A stretch of 64,000 nt of DNA, from the NCBI GenBank assembly GCA_944472135.2, contig OX235262.1, positions 55,772,440 to 55,836,439 of the forward strand, written 5' to 3'. Made by a program: the position numbers and the translations under genes. Each line of letters opens with the position of its first letter. The stretch's first letter is position 1. The stretch is from Trichobilharzia regenti (taxonomy: Eukaryota > Platyhelminthes > Trematoda > Strigeidida > Schistosomatidae). This document shows positions 33,626-44,618 of the stretch, piece after piece. The notes beneath the pieces are model-generated. The model saw nothing but the letters and a program-made list of their open reading frames with translations. It did not search any database and was not told the DNA's origin.

Positions 33626-35640
33626 ATCTCGACTTTTGCTAAGATACTTTAACTTCGCCCCTGTGTATTATCTATTTTTGTCACGAAGATGGGAAAGTAA
33701 GCATGAAACATCGCGGTTTGTATTACATGTAGGCTTTATATTTTTAACGAAATACACTAGGTCTCCATTCACTTTCAAAATTAATCTTGAGTTCAGGTGG
33801 AATGAAATAGCTGACCCCATCAGTATTGCGAAATTACAGCAACGAAAGTAAGTAGACAGTTCCTTCATAAGATCAGGTGGTAAATTTTACTCATATGATT
33901 ACATATTACTAATAGCCATCTAAGTTAATGATGAATTCGTTACGATAATACCTATTCTTATTGTTATTACAGTCATTATGAACATGAACGTGATTATTAT
34001 TATTTCTGTTAAAATTGTTATTATTTGTCATAAAGCCCTTATCATTTACGTTAAAATTCCATTTCATATTTTAAGAATTACTGCGTAACTTATTATTAAA
34101 TAATTTTGTCATTTCATGATGCTTCCACGGACCTACTAGATATCGACCAACGATAAATTATGAAATCCCTTAGGTTTAATGAAAACTATCTAGCTACCTC
34201 TATTTATTATTTGTAAAGTGATTACTTGTAAATACTTAGCAGGCAGTCATCTGGAAAAATTTTTTTTATTCAGATCATACATGCACTGCTCAAGTTAATA
34301 ATGCTTTACTTGCACCTTTTCAGAACTATGGAGAAGCATATGTGTACTGTATGCGAAGATGGAACCTACTGACAGTAACAGAGGGCCACTCATCAGAATT
34401 ATCTATACAACTGAAATCTTATTTTGTTTAATAAACATTTTTTCAATGAGTCTGTGTTCCCCTGTGCTGTAATGCGCTTGTCTTCCAGTAACACTAGTAA
34501 CTCGTGCTAAGGTGAAAATTAAAGGTAAACTATCAGGGATCATTGCGACGTCTTGGAAGCTTTTATTGATGCAATTAAATGAACAGATAGTAACGTACTG
34601 TATTCTGTGACTGCGAACTTTCGACATTCTGTTTTAGATTAATATCATTACTGTAGTTGTACTGAATCATACGTATAACAGTATAGATACAGTCTTTTCC
34701 TCATGGTATACTTACGATATCTGGAAATCACAAGTAGACCTATTTTCATTTTGTGACTATCGACTGCAAGTCAGTTAATGTGTTCTGCTAAGACGACAGA
34801 TAACTCTAAACACTGAATTAATCGCAGTGCCCTCTTTAAAAATGTGGATGTATTTACTGTATTTAGCTACAATATAATCTTTTTATCAATAAACTTCTCC
34901 AAATATCTACTTCAATTTAGTATTTGCAAAGATAACCTCCAAAGTCCTGTAGCTCACACCTTTCGCAAAGACTAATATTCAGCCTTACCAAGTAGAATAT
35001 ATAAACAAATAATAAGGAATACATTTACTAATGAATTAACATTTGACACAAAAGTCAATGACACTGTGGAAATCTTTTTCTTCAGAAATGAAAGCCCTGA
35101 ATTCAACTAACTATTACCTGAAAAAGAAAATAAGGATTCAAAAAATGTAGACATTATTACCACTGCAAATGCAAAATTTAATTAAGGAAATTGCTAGGAA
35201 ATACTAAAAATGCTTTATTTTTTGTGTATTGTTACATGATTCAATATTATTTAATCAGAAAAAATGGACATTGCATTTTCCTGTGAACATTTAATCTATG
35301 CCGTAAAAATAGTAAATACTATGTGTATATACCTCCTGGATATTTCTATAGATTTCCATTGAAGAGATGCATTCAGAAGAGCTTTGAAACAACAGCAATG
35401 GCAGAGAACAAAGCAAGCGAAAATAATAAACATGCACATGTTTAATCCACTGGACTGCAAAAAAAACACCACCAGAAGTCATTACAATGTCTATCTTTAA
35501 GTCGCTTGGCAGTTTCTAATCGAATTAGTGAATATTTCAACTATTTGTAAAATTGCCATAATTTACGGCCACCAAAATACACTGTCTTTCGTTAAATATG
35601 CAAGTATTGCTGCATTCAATTGGCTTTTAGCAAGCATACC
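33626..35640. other. unassigned AT-rich stretch
   Basis: About 2 kb with no recognised repeat, ORF or RNA. It may be ordinary intergenic or intronic DNA. Confidence 0.5.
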
Positions 35641-35647
35641 AGCAGTA

Positions 35648-35845
35648 TTTATTTATTTTTTGATTACAGCTTGATTCCACACGGTATTTTTTGGCACATG
35701 TTTGAAATTTTCAGCATGTGCTATCAGTAGCCCAAATTTCGCAGGCCAACCACAGATATCAGATGTGCGTTGATAAAGGGTCGAAACCCCGGACCATTTG
35801 CATGGTCAGCAAGAGCCCTAACCACTGTGCCACACGCGAATACAT
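35648..35845 (-). mobile_element. family B SINE (minus)
   Basis: T run then ACAGCTTGATTCCACACGGT (3' end antisense), CCCAAATTTCGCAGGCC, B-box antisense GGGTCGAAACCCC, and A-box antisense CCTAACCACTGTGCC. Confidence 0.8.
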
Positions 35846-35934
35846 ATCAGGTTTTTAGATTTCTCCAATAAATGTTGTGTGTAGTCATCAGCTGATTAAA
35901 TGACAAGATTCAGATAATAAGGACTGAAGGTTCT

Positions 35935-36180
35935 TTTGCCTATGTTAATCCTTGCAACATATATCTCTATAGAGAACTAATTTCTCTTTGAAAGCGTTCA
36001 CCGATTGAGGTGTTACTACTAAATCAGGTAAGGAGTTCCAGTCATTGACCACACTGTGACAGAGTCTAAATTCCATACGCAGTTTACTAGTCCTCGGTTT
36101 GAGCACCTTTATGTGATGACATCGTAAATGTATCTCAGAGGGTGAGAGAATATTAGAAAGGAAAATCTATTTCACTTTTT
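35935..36180 (-). pseudogene. LINE C-terminal fragment
   Basis: The minus strand reads RTSKLRMEFRLCHSVVNDWN, SLPDLVVTPQSVNAFKEKL, the conserved end of many CR1-like and related LINE polyproteins, before a stop. Both flanks are truncated. Confidence 0.6.
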
Positions 36181-36219
36181 GATACACGGTATACCAAAAT
36201 TAAGTCATCTCTCCTTCAT

Positions 36220-36405
36220 CAGTTTGATCATGGGAAGAGATTCAAATGCTGCATCCAGCGAAATGAAAGCATCATAGACAAAGTCAAGGTCTGTCAAAAG
36301 CTAACGTTCAAGAACCCATCAGGTACAAGGATCGCTATGAAATATCATTTCAAATCAGCTCATGCCTTTTTTTCTGGACTTGGAAAAGACAGACACAGTA
36401 TTCTA
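36220..36405 (+). mobile_element. Penelope-like family b fragment, inverted relative to 33535-33625
   Basis: GATCGCTATGAAATATCATT, CTGGACTTGGAAAAGACAGA and ACACAGTATTCTAT match the minus strand of 33535-33600. It ends exactly where the older inverted repeat begins (36405). Confidence 0.65.
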
Positions 36406-36850
36406 TTTATTTACTAGGTACTTTTTCTGTAAATGTAAATTGTTAGGTAGGGTTTCTTTCGTCGAGGTTCATAGTCTAGTTTTATGGTTAAATTAGGGTT
36501 ATAGTTACTATATAGCTAGAGTTAGAAGTAGGTCAAAGAACATAGAAATAATAATGGATCCAAAAGCACCATAACTTACAATCACCTGAGTTGGCGCATC
36601 TTTCACGCATGGTATGATTTATCTATATATCATCAGTGTGTTGATTGAGGCACATTCTTACAACACATATGCGCCAACTATATAGTGTAATTGCATGTTT
36701 GCAGTGGTCTCTAGTGCATTTTCCAACGATTGTGTGACTTCTTTGTATCTGAATTCTGATTGGTTGCCGTAGGTTACTATGGTTTTGGTTGTGATAGTTT
36801 TACTCGGCCTATTCACGTTTCCACGTTCTACGATGTGATAACACTGTGCA
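36400..36850 (+). repeat. older inverted repeat flanking the MULE arm (right)
   Basis: Inverse counterpart of 31880-32312, including CTGAATTCTGATTGGTTGCC and CAACTATATAGTGTAATTGC. More diverged than the adjacent MULE arm, so the two layers have different ages. Confidence 0.7.
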
Positions 36851-36904
36851 CGGTCAAAGACGAACAAAGTTAGTAGCACAAGTGAAAAAGTGAAAAGATG
36901 TGTT

Positions 36905-37742
36905 GTTAGGGTGAATATATACGTTGTCTCGTGTTATATTTTCCGCGACTAATTTTTTTTCGTCTTTCATTGGCTAGAATGGTGGCGGTCAATTGGAGTT
37001 TGAATTGTCCTTGGGTGCGTGCTGTCGGGTGCTGTATTTGCGTGGTTGTGTTTGCGTCGTTTGCCAGCATATGTGATTACTGTAAACGTGTATGAAACTA
37101 TTGTAACGCTTTGTTTTTCTTTGTTTGTGCATGTACTAGGCATTATTTGTCGTACAATTCGTTGTTTGGTCTATTGGTTGCTTGCGATGTCAACGAACCG
37201 GTGGGTTCTTGTGTTTTTCTGTAATTTAGGTTATACGTGCGGTATTTTCTTGATGGTTATCGATCATCCCTGTATTTCAATGTTGTTTTTTTACGATTTA
37301 TCTTGGAATAGTTGTGACATAGATGGATCCTAATTGCTAATTGTATTTTAGTCCGTTGCAGGTAGTCAATTCGAGTGACAGGAGCACAGATTTAAGTGGA
37401 ATTTTTGCTGAATACATACTTGGAAAGCGTTTCTTCAGCTGGGATGAATTTGAGAAGTCATTAGCAGAATTTCAAAAAGTGAGGAAGTCGTATAATGCTA
37501 ACAGTGTAGTTATCCTACACTCACTATGTTCATAATTGCAGCAAAACGATGCGGATGCCAGGTTTAAGTACGCTTATGTTGGTTTTAAATGCACTTTTGG
37601 AGTGAATCGTACAAGACGTGGATTGAAATTGAAAAACAAGTCGTAAGAAGAAGTGTAATATGATTTCATGAATATTGCAGGTCTAAATGTTGCAATTGCT
37701 CGTCTTCATTTCGCGTGGTTTTGCATCATAGTGAATACATAA
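36905..37742 (+). pseudogene. truncated MULE 5' region (right inverted arm)
   Basis: Plus-strand copy of the MULE 5' noncoding region and exons 1-3, truncated after AGTGAATACATAA at 37742. Exon 1 (37362 onward) encodes AEYILGKRFFSWDEFEKSLA as in the left copy. Exon 2 has lost a base (GATGCGG for GATACCGG), shifting frame. The catalytic domain is absent, so it cannot supply transposase. It could have been a substrate if the end sequence is intact. Confidence 0.8.
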
Positions 37743-38565
37743 CGAAATCAGATTTCAAAAGGCGCGAGACGAACGAAAAAAGTGCATAACCGCGTAAAAT
37801 ATGTATATAACAAACGAAACGTAATGACCAGTAACACGAAGGCAAATATTTAACAGGCCTATTTAAAATTAGTTTCTATAAGCGTATGACATGCGTACAT
37901 TAATTAGTTTTATGAGAGTGCAGTCAAAGCGCTACATAGTTCTCCCACCACAACACTGAAATATTATATGGTACATTTAAGTGTTCTACAATAATATGAG
38001 TTCACGTAATAAATAGTAGCGATAACGCATAGAAAACTGTTAATATATTAAACTGGAAAATACCCAAATTAATACAAAACTTTTGAAAAAAACGGATTGA
38101 CAATTAATAATATCAGTAGTAAGTGCACTAAGAATGACTGACCGACAATTATAATATAAAATATGGGGAATGATTAAAATCAGCCTGGGATTCGTAGACT
38201 TTAGGCGAAAGCGATATGTAAATAGTAAACACTGCACGATTAAGTATAATTGTGCAAAAAATATCGTCAATGTTTGAACAACAGAAGTGTGAACTGTGTG
38301 TGAATATGACGATTACGTCAATGAGCAGTTTGATGTTGTTTTGAATAAAGACAATAAAGAAGAAAATATACAAAAGCTTAAATAGTGATAGTCTAAACAT
38401 AACGTTTAGACCAGTGAACTATCCTACGTGATCGCGTTGTTTCTAAAGGTTTTTCTTTTGACGTAATAGTTCTAGTGACTGAAGGTGTTGATACGTTAAT
38501 ATCAGCAAAAAGTTTGAGCATTGTGGATTAGATCAAATAGAGTATAATTATATTTCAATAGTTTA
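37743..38565. other. unassigned stretch
   Basis: No gene or repeat recognised. Confidence 0.5.
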
Positions 38566-38566
38566 C

Positions 38567-38636
38567 ACACAATGATATGTCTTGTTATTGGTAATTTTGC
38601 TCGAAATATTACCAATAACAAAACTTATCATTGTGT
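38567..38636. repeat. 70-bp hairpin
   Basis: CACACAATGATATGTCTTG...TTGGTAAT pairs with ATTACCAATAACAAAACTTA...CATTGTGTG around the loop TTTGCTCGAAAT. Function unknown. Confidence 0.8.
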
Positions 38637-38639
38637 GTT

Positions 38640-39123
38640 GATACGTCTTTCAGTTGATCTATATCATTGTATTGAAAGTCGTCGATAAACGCTGATTTGA
38701 CTCTGGAGATGCCTATGGCTTCTGCTTTATTCGGCCGCTCTACGCAATAGCTTTGTTATTCCTATGTAGAACTCTAAATGGACCACCGTAAGCAGGTTGG
38801 AATGGTCGCTGTATACCATCCCTCCTGATGAGAATGTGATTGCAGGTTGTCACTGGTAGCGGAATGCATAATATCCGTTGCTGCTGGAGTGGAAGTGACA
38901 TTTTCAGCTCACCCATATGTGGTTTTAGCAGATGCATGTGACCAGTCACGTCACTTGAAACTTGGTAATCTGAGATGAAAAACTCTCCTCGTAACTCAGT
39001 GTTGTTCCAAAGACTAACCCAATATTTTTCTTTAGAGTTCCTCGTATGCCAAAATGTACCAGTGGGAGTTTGGTGGGCCTTTTTCTTTTTTCATCAGAGA
39101 CTCACCCATTTGAAATAGGGTGG
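38640..39123 (-). pseudogene. Ty3/gypsy integrase C-terminal fragment (left part, interrupted)
   Basis: The minus strand continues from the fragment above 42715: after HHPISNG (the HPxxNG motif of gypsy integrases) come stops and frameshifts, with GLVFGTTLSYEESF, DGIQRPFQPAYGGPFRVLHR (the GPY/F-type C-terminal module) and AIGISRVKSAFID. It is split by the BEL insertion at 39124. Confidence 0.7.
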
Positions 39124-39486
39124 TGTCAGCCACGTCTCATAAACCGTTAATGCCCAGCTCTTGCTACGCTCGGGCCCACGCTGTTCCTTGAAGTTTCTCA
39201 GAAACGCTTAGTTATAACGGACGAAAAAAACCAAAACACCGATTGGCCGCTTGAGAATTCTTTATTGTTACACCAACATATAAAAATAATATTTGAACTA
39301 AGGGTCTGTGAACAAATATTACAATAATAAATCACAAGATTACTTCTGATGGTTTGCTACTGACTTCTTTCTGAACAGCGACCGATGAGACGATGACTGT
39401 CGTATTGATTCCTCCGCGAAAATTGGGGAAGTTGATTTTGAGCAAACAACCAAGAATTGATCGTTCAATCTTCAACTCCATTGACA
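39124..39486 (-). repeat. LTR (3' LTR in element orientation)
   Basis: Ends TGTCA...TGACA. Identical to the other LTR over most of its length, from CCACGTCTCATAAACCGTTA to CTTCAACTCCATTGACA. A short variable block lies near 39239-39305 (CCGATTGGCCGCTTGAGAAT versus ACAATTGTTGACTCGAGGAC). Confidence 0.9.
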
Positions 39487-40251
39487 CTCCCCGGCAAAAA
39501 AGGGATCCAACCCTTTTTTCCTTCACGACCAATACACGTTGACTTGGATGCCATTGCGAGAACCTGGGTCACACGTACAGAGCTGAAATGGAAAACAAAC
39601 AGAAAAGCCAACACACCACAAGCATACTCACAGCAAAATCTCACACATCGCTGACGACCTGCGCCTCCAAACAGAGATCTCCTCTTGACATCTTGCAACA
39701 CAATCGCCACTTGCTAGAATGACTCTTGCAGAATGCAACCTGACCATAGCACCAACTCATGATACTCTACGCACATCCTCTTATCCACTCACTACCAATT
39801 ACCACTGGAATCGCTTGTCACTCATTCTCCCTCAGTTCTAGTAGCGGTGACGCATGCGAGCCTCAGTCGTTTACACTCTTTCTCCCCGGCGTGTGGGACC
39901 GCAGCTAACAATTATCTCCGTATGCATTTCATTCTCAGCAATAGCCTAGCCTCCCCGGCGTATACGCCCCATCTGCTGTCCTTAACATCAATCAATTCAT
40001 TCATGGATGTAGAGGACTCGAAACAACTTCAGAAGTAATCACGACGAAAATTTTAACAAAATTACGCAATAACAACAAGATACGAAAACAACAAGTAAAC
40101 ACAATGAATCCCAATAACACCAATTGATATGACACACCACACATATATACAAACTGTACACACAAATTCGCGGATCATGTCTTGATGGAATCCCTTTGAA
40201 GAATCGCAGGACTTACACCAGTACGCCTACAACTCTTCTCAGGTTGACGCT

Positions 40252-42210
40252 CTAGGTTGGAAAATCGTCACAGAGTTCATTTGCTAACTTCCTTCTATCA
40301 GCTATATCCTCAAATCTGAACGGCAACACGCCCATGTCATTGTATCGTAGAATATAGATGACCAACAAACACACGACATATCTCATCAACCAAGTGTAAA
40401 AACAGAGTAATTTACACCAAAGATAATAGCATTCAAATAGTAACTTGAAACTAGAAATGCCTTTATTCGTGCAAGTCAATTTAACAATTAGCCCCTCGTA
40501 CACACTTAGCTTATCCTCACTAAACTGACCACTGATATTCGTCCTTTCAAACGAACTGATACTAGCATAGTCATTGCACAAGATACTTGAGTTGATGGGC
40601 GTCTTTTTCATTGTGGATGACAGCACCAACGACGACTGATTGATATCAGTTGATGAAGTTCGCGGTGGATCAAAAGCTGTTGTTGCTCGACTTTCAGAAG
40701 TTTGTCTACATGCAAGACCACCACCACTGCTGTCTTTTACTATCAGCTCAGGTTTAGCACTAGCATCTGATGATAGGTGGGCTACATGCTGTTCACTCAC
40801 ACTGACGGTCTCACAAATATCCATAACTTCTGCAACTGCATCTGCATTTATTTCTACTTCACGTTCAAGTTGTACAAAAACTTTGTTCAACTTAGCAGTA
40901 GTAGGCATATCCTTCATCTCATCATGATCAACCAAAGACAAATGTGAAGTATCATGATCATTATCACAAATATTCAATTTACCATCGTCGACTTCATTAA
41001 TTTCAAACTCTTTAATAACAGAAGTAGACAATTTTGGTTCCTCCTCACAAATCATTAAAGGTTGTATATCTTCACTCTGACTAGTAATACCTTGTAAACT
41101 TGTGGAGTCAGAACTGGACTCTGAAGCAGCAACTCTATTCTGTGACACTCTATTCAACAATGGCTTACCAGTTGCAACTACAGACTTCTTCACCGCACTG
41201 TTATCGTCACACAATTCGGAGTCAGGCCTGGAGTTTACATTTAGCTCATCACTGAACTTGCTCACTGGTTCACAGTTTACCTCTGTATGCACCTCTTTCG
41301 AACGTGTAAAACACAACCGTGTTTGTCTTGCATCTTGTAACTTATCTGTTGAGGATGTACTACGAAACCTGTTACACACACTAGGTCTATATGCATTACT
41401 ATACATCATGGAGCCTTCTCGATATCCACCTCTCTGAGGCCTATTCGTCATCAATGATTGCATTTTGCTCTCAGACTGCTCTATTCTAGGGGTGAGATGT
41501 AATAGACTGGCGAACTTGCTCATAGATTGATTGACGCTATCTTTTACCAGTTTCAGGATATCATCAAACTTTGGCTCGATACCCTCATCCTCCATACGGG
41601 AGCTTATCTTCACCCACTTCCTTTGCAGTCGAGTAGGTAGGCGTCTTGCTATTACCTCTAGGACTGAGCTCGAGTTGAGGTCACTAATGAAATTCATAGA
41701 AATCAAGGTATTCTTATAAGTCATAAGATTATCTAAAAACTCAGTAAGTGCCTTGGAGTCATCTTGAAGTTGACTGCCGTTACCTTTGACAGCTTCGTAT
41801 ACGTTCCTTACAATCATTGAAGGTCTTCCAAACCTTTGACGTAATATGCTCATAGCCTCAGCGTATCCCTCTTTAGGGGGCATGAGCTCACAGCACTGTA
41901 TAGCTCTTGCAGCGTCTCCAGTGCGATACCTCATCAAATACATCAATTTCATTTCATCAGTTAATAAAGAACCACTCAGCATGATCTCAAACTCCTTTAC
42001 AAATTGTAAATAATCAGCCGGGTTTCCATCAAAACACCGTGGTTCAAACTTAGGGAGTTTGATGTTCCTATTATCCCTGGACGGCGAAACAGTAACATCA
42101 ACCATATCATGCTTAACATCAGACACATCGTTACAATTAACAGACAAGTCACCATGACTTACTTTCCTGTTTGCATCCAAGACACTCTGTCCCTTCTTTG
42201 ACCCAGGCAT
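40252..42210 (-). CDS. BEL/Pao Gag-like protein (DUF1759-type)
   Basis: Intact 652-codon frame beginning MPGSKKGQSV about 145 bp inside the 5' LTR. Residues ~50-230 match the BEL Gag region: IKLPKFEPRCFDGNPADYLQ, FVKEFEIMLSGSLLTDEMKL, YLMRYRTGDAARAI, ILRQRFGRPSMIV, LPTRLQRKWVKIS. This domain forms the particle shell. The C-terminal half is Ser/Asp-rich without a visible CCHC zinc knuckle, and the last ~75 residues contain a hydrophobic stretch (FYTWLMRYVVCLLVIYIL), atypical for Gag and possibly fused 3' sequence after loss of pol. The neighbouring ORF 39710-39465 has no recognised domain. The open frame and paired LTRs suggest a young element. Confidence 0.8.
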   Translation of the reverse strand: MPGSKKGQSVLDANRKVSHGDLSVNCNDVSDVKHDMVDVTVSPSRDNRNIKLPKFEPRCFDGNPADYLQFVKEFEIMLSGSLLTDEMKLMYLMRYRTGDAARAIQCCELMPPKEGYAEAMSILRQRFGRPSMIVRNVYEAVKGNGSQLQDDSKALTEFLDNLMTYKNTLISMNFISDLNSSSVLEVIARRLPTRLQRKWVKISSRMEDEGIEPKFDDILKLVKDSVNQSMSKFASLLHLTPRIEQSESKMQSLMTNRPQRGGYREGSMMYSNAYRPSVCNRFRSTSSTDKLQDARQTRLCFTRSKEVHTEVNCEPVSKFSDELNVNSRPDSELCDDNSAVKKSVVATGKPLLNRVSQNRVAASESSSDSTSLQGITSQSEDIQPLMICEEEPKLSTSVIKEFEINEVDDGKLNICDNDHDTSHLSLVDHDEMKDMPTTAKLNKVFVQLEREVEINADAVAEVMDICETVSVSEQHVAHLSSDASAKPELIVKDSSGGGLACRQTSESRATTAFDPPRTSSTDINQSSLVLSSTMKKTPINSSILCNDYASISSFERTNISGQFSEDKLSVYEGLIVKLTCTNKGISSFKLLFECYYLWCKLLCFYTWLMRYVVCLLVIYILRYNDMGVLPFRFEDIADRRKLANELCDDFPT

Positions 42211-42354
42211 TGTTGAACTTGACCCAATTCCAAAAACGTTCCAGATATTGCTTGTTCAAAGAGGACTTGACCGGCACCAGGAAAAATGAACGGCGACTAT
42301 CCAAACCTTCACCAACTGTTTGAATCCGCCAGATCTGTTTCTACCGTCAGAAAC

Positions 42355-42714
42355 TGGCAGCCACGTCTCATAAACCGTTAATGCCCAGCTCTTGCTACGC
42401 TCGGGCCCACGCTGTTCCTTGAAGTTTCTCAGAAACGCTTAGTTATAACGGACGAAAAAAACCAAAACAACAATTGTTGACTCGAGGACTCTTTATTGTT
42501 ACACCAACATATAAACAATGTTACAACTAAGGTCTGTGAACAAATATTACAATAATAAATCACAAGATTACTTCTGATGGTTTGCTACTGACTTCTTTCT
42601 GAACAGCGACCGATGAGACGATGACTGTCGTATTGATTCCTCCGCGAAAATTGGGGAAGTTGATTTTGAGCAAACAACCAAGAATTGATCGTTCAATCTT
42701 CAACTCCATTGACA
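42355..42714 (-). repeat. LTR (5' LTR in element orientation)
   Basis: Second LTR copy, 360 bp. The inner end reads TGGCA instead of TGTCA. The near-identity of both LTRs points to a recent insertion, although the variable block near 42475 shows some change or conversion. Confidence 0.9.
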
Positions 42715-42840
42715 GGTGGTGTGAGGTCGTTCGTATTTGTTTAATTCCCAATAATTTGGTGAACTGTTGATAAATACGGTTTACAGATTGTGCACCTCTG
42801 TCTGTAGTGATAATAGACGAAAACCGAAGCTAATGTATTA
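42715..42840 (-). pseudogene. Ty3/gypsy integrase fragment (right part)
   Basis: The minus strand encodes ITTDRGAQSVNRIYQQFTKL, LGIKQIRTTSHH, the second catalytic Asp region of a gypsy integrase core (TDRG). It reads straight on to PISNG at 39123 when the BEL element and one GGTGG are removed. Confidence 0.8.
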
Positions 42841-42896
42841 TATATTTATTCCTACCTATGTAGGAACACACCAATTGTAGACGTACGGATAAGTAT
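42841..42896 (-). mobile_element. LINE 3' tail, type 2 (minus)
   Basis: Antisense reads TACAATTGGTGTGTTCCTAC then a TTCCTAC/GTAGGAA hairpin and AAATATAT. Same tail as 48386-48460, 58800-58860 and 60735-60800. Confidence 0.6.
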
Positions 42897-43142
42897 AATT
42901 TCAATTTCGCAATCTAGTTTTGACCAGAGCTTTAGCATCTATTTCGGCGGATACGTCTGCTATTGGAAGTGCTACCGGCCAACAAGTGCATCTAATATCG
43001 CAAGTAAAAATTAGACTGAATCCATTGGGAGGAGGCAATGGAACAAGGACCCTCTCGGCGGTACGTTCGAAATTGGTGACATTTTTGCACGTGTTTGCTC
43101 TGAAATTTATTTACTGCTTATTGTCATATAATTCTTGAAATT

Positions 43143-44618
43143 ATGGTCCAAATCTCTAAAAAACGTGTTCGTAGAAACACAATTGTTTTAGATAGTGGCT
43201 TAAATTCGGTTATAACTGCATTACCGCCTCGTAATACAGTATCAACTACTAGCTCTCAAAATGGTTTGAGTGCAGATCTCACTCCTGTGATACAGGTGAA
43301 AGATGTTCTGTTAGAGAACTCTGAGTTCTGTAAACTAAACCTCCTTTTGAAAGATATGCAGAGGCAAGTAAGTGAAATTCAGAAAAAATTAGATCAGTTT
43401 GATAGTATGTCACTGCCAATCTCAAATACCACGGAGAGCCGTTCTGATATTGGCCAGGTTAAGTCTTTACTGGATGTAACTCAAAATAAGCTTTTGAATT
43501 TAGACCCAATAGCCTGTCTTTTAGAAAGGCATCCTAAAATATCTCCAGACAACCTAAATAAAGCTGAAAATCTGATTGACTGCTTGGCTACGGAGGTGAT
43601 GAAGCGTATAACCTCTTCTCACCAAGCTATAGTTTACAACGTCCCAGACTCTCTGCCCCTGAAAACTGTAAGACACAAAATCCTGATTTGTTGCGGCATG
43701 GCTAGTGTTCCATGTGAATGCAAACGACTTCGTAAAAAGTCTAACCAGGCTAATTGCCCAATCATTTTTAAATTCAGTAATTCCCTTGATGCTAGTAAGT
43801 TTACTAAATGTCAGGATCACTTAAGACTGAATAGCAGTTATAAGTCTATAACCGTAGCTCAGGATAAAACACCGTGTCAGCGCAGAATAATGCGTAGTAA
43901 TAACCTGGTCACCTCCTCTAGCTCTAGCTTTGATTTACCAAATAAGGATCGTGCACAGCAACAGACACCTAGTGCTGAAACTAGCATTCAGCAAACTACA
44001 CAACAACCACACCTGCCAATGGAACTAGGAACTGATTTAGATACCAGTACCCCTGTAAACAAAGCCTCATCGAAAGATGTTAAAATGACTAGAACTTCTG
44101 CAAGTTGTTCTAAGAAATTTCCCCCCAAACGTAGTAACCTCACCACGATGAACAAATTTCGCAGGGTTGAGACTAATGATGGGGAAGAATACTTTGTATT
44201 CAATAAGCCTGCTGAGAGTAAGAATGCCAACAAACCATCACTTGTTACGAAAAACTCCTCTCGAAACATAAGTACATCTGGAGGTGTTCCGCATGCTCCA
44301 CCTTATAGAAAGTCAGGCTCCAAGACTCCTAAAGTCTTGCAGCCAAAGCACCTTCCTTCACAATTCCCTTTAAGTTATAAAAACAACCCGAAGGTGTATA
44401 CCGGTATGACGAATAGCAGTTGGATGGGTAGACCTTCTGATGCTATGCCTTTTAACCGTCAACCTAGGCCCAACCTGTACTACCCTTATATCCAGGAACA
44501 CATGGTAAATTTTCCAGGTGTCCTGAATCACTGGTACGACCCATGGCACCTAGGACCACCTCATTGCACACCAACTCCGATGTGCAGACACCCAGTCCGA
44601 CCTCCTTTTCATTCATAA
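43143..44618 (+). CDS. CR1 LINE ORF1 protein (nucleic-acid-binding?)
   Basis: Intact 491-codon frame. Basic start (MVQISKKRVRRNTIV), a probable coiled coil near residues 60-85 (LLKDMQRQVSEIQKKLDQFD), a conserved core shared with the ORF1 at 49550 (IVYNVPDSLPLKTVRHKIL, CKRLRKKSNQANCPIIFKFS, DKTPCQRR, ~155-245), then a Ser/Pro/Gln-rich basic tail. LINE ORF1 proteins package element RNA; here that is inferred from position and composition, since no named domain is certain. The 3' end overlaps ORF2 by 76 nt in another frame, which would fit translational reinitiation or frameshifting. Confidence 0.75.
   Translation: MVQISKKRVRRNTIVLDSGLNSVITALPPRNTVSTTSSQNGLSADLTPVIQVKDVLLENSEFCKLNLLLKDMQRQVSEIQKKLDQFDSMSLPISNTTESRSDIGQVKSLLDVTQNKLLNLDPIACLLERHPKISPDNLNKAENLIDCLATEVMKRITSSHQAIVYNVPDSLPLKTVRHKILICCGMASVPCECKRLRKKSNQANCPIIFKFSNSLDASKFTKCQDHLRLNSSYKSITVAQDKTPCQRRIMRSNNLVTSSSSSFDLPNKDRAQQQTPSAETSIQQTTQQPHLPMELGTDLDTSTPVNKASSKDVKMTRTSASCSKKFPPKRSNLTTMNKFRRVETNDGEEYFVFNKPAESKNANKPSLVTKNSSRNISTSGGVPHAPPYRKSGSKTPKVLQPKHLPSQFPLSYKNNPKVYTGMTNSSWMGRPSDAMPFNRQPRPNLYYPYIQEHMVNFPGVLNHWYDPWHLGPPHCTPTPMCRHPVRPPFHS

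Larger units (their letters stand above)
39124..42714 (-). mobile_element. Gag-only BEL/Pao-type LTR retrotransposon
   Basis: Two LTRs (39124-39486 and 42355-42714) bracket one Gag ORF. The whole is flanked by 5-bp GGTGG duplications (39119-39123 and 42715-42719), the length usual for BEL. There is no protease, reverse transcriptase or integrase in the 3.6 kb, so it is non-autonomous and would need proteins in trans. A purine-rich CCGGGGAG on the minus strand abuts the 3' LTR as a possible polypurine tract. 39487-40251 (minus strand between Gag and 3' LTR) has no conserved domain. Confidence 0.85.
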
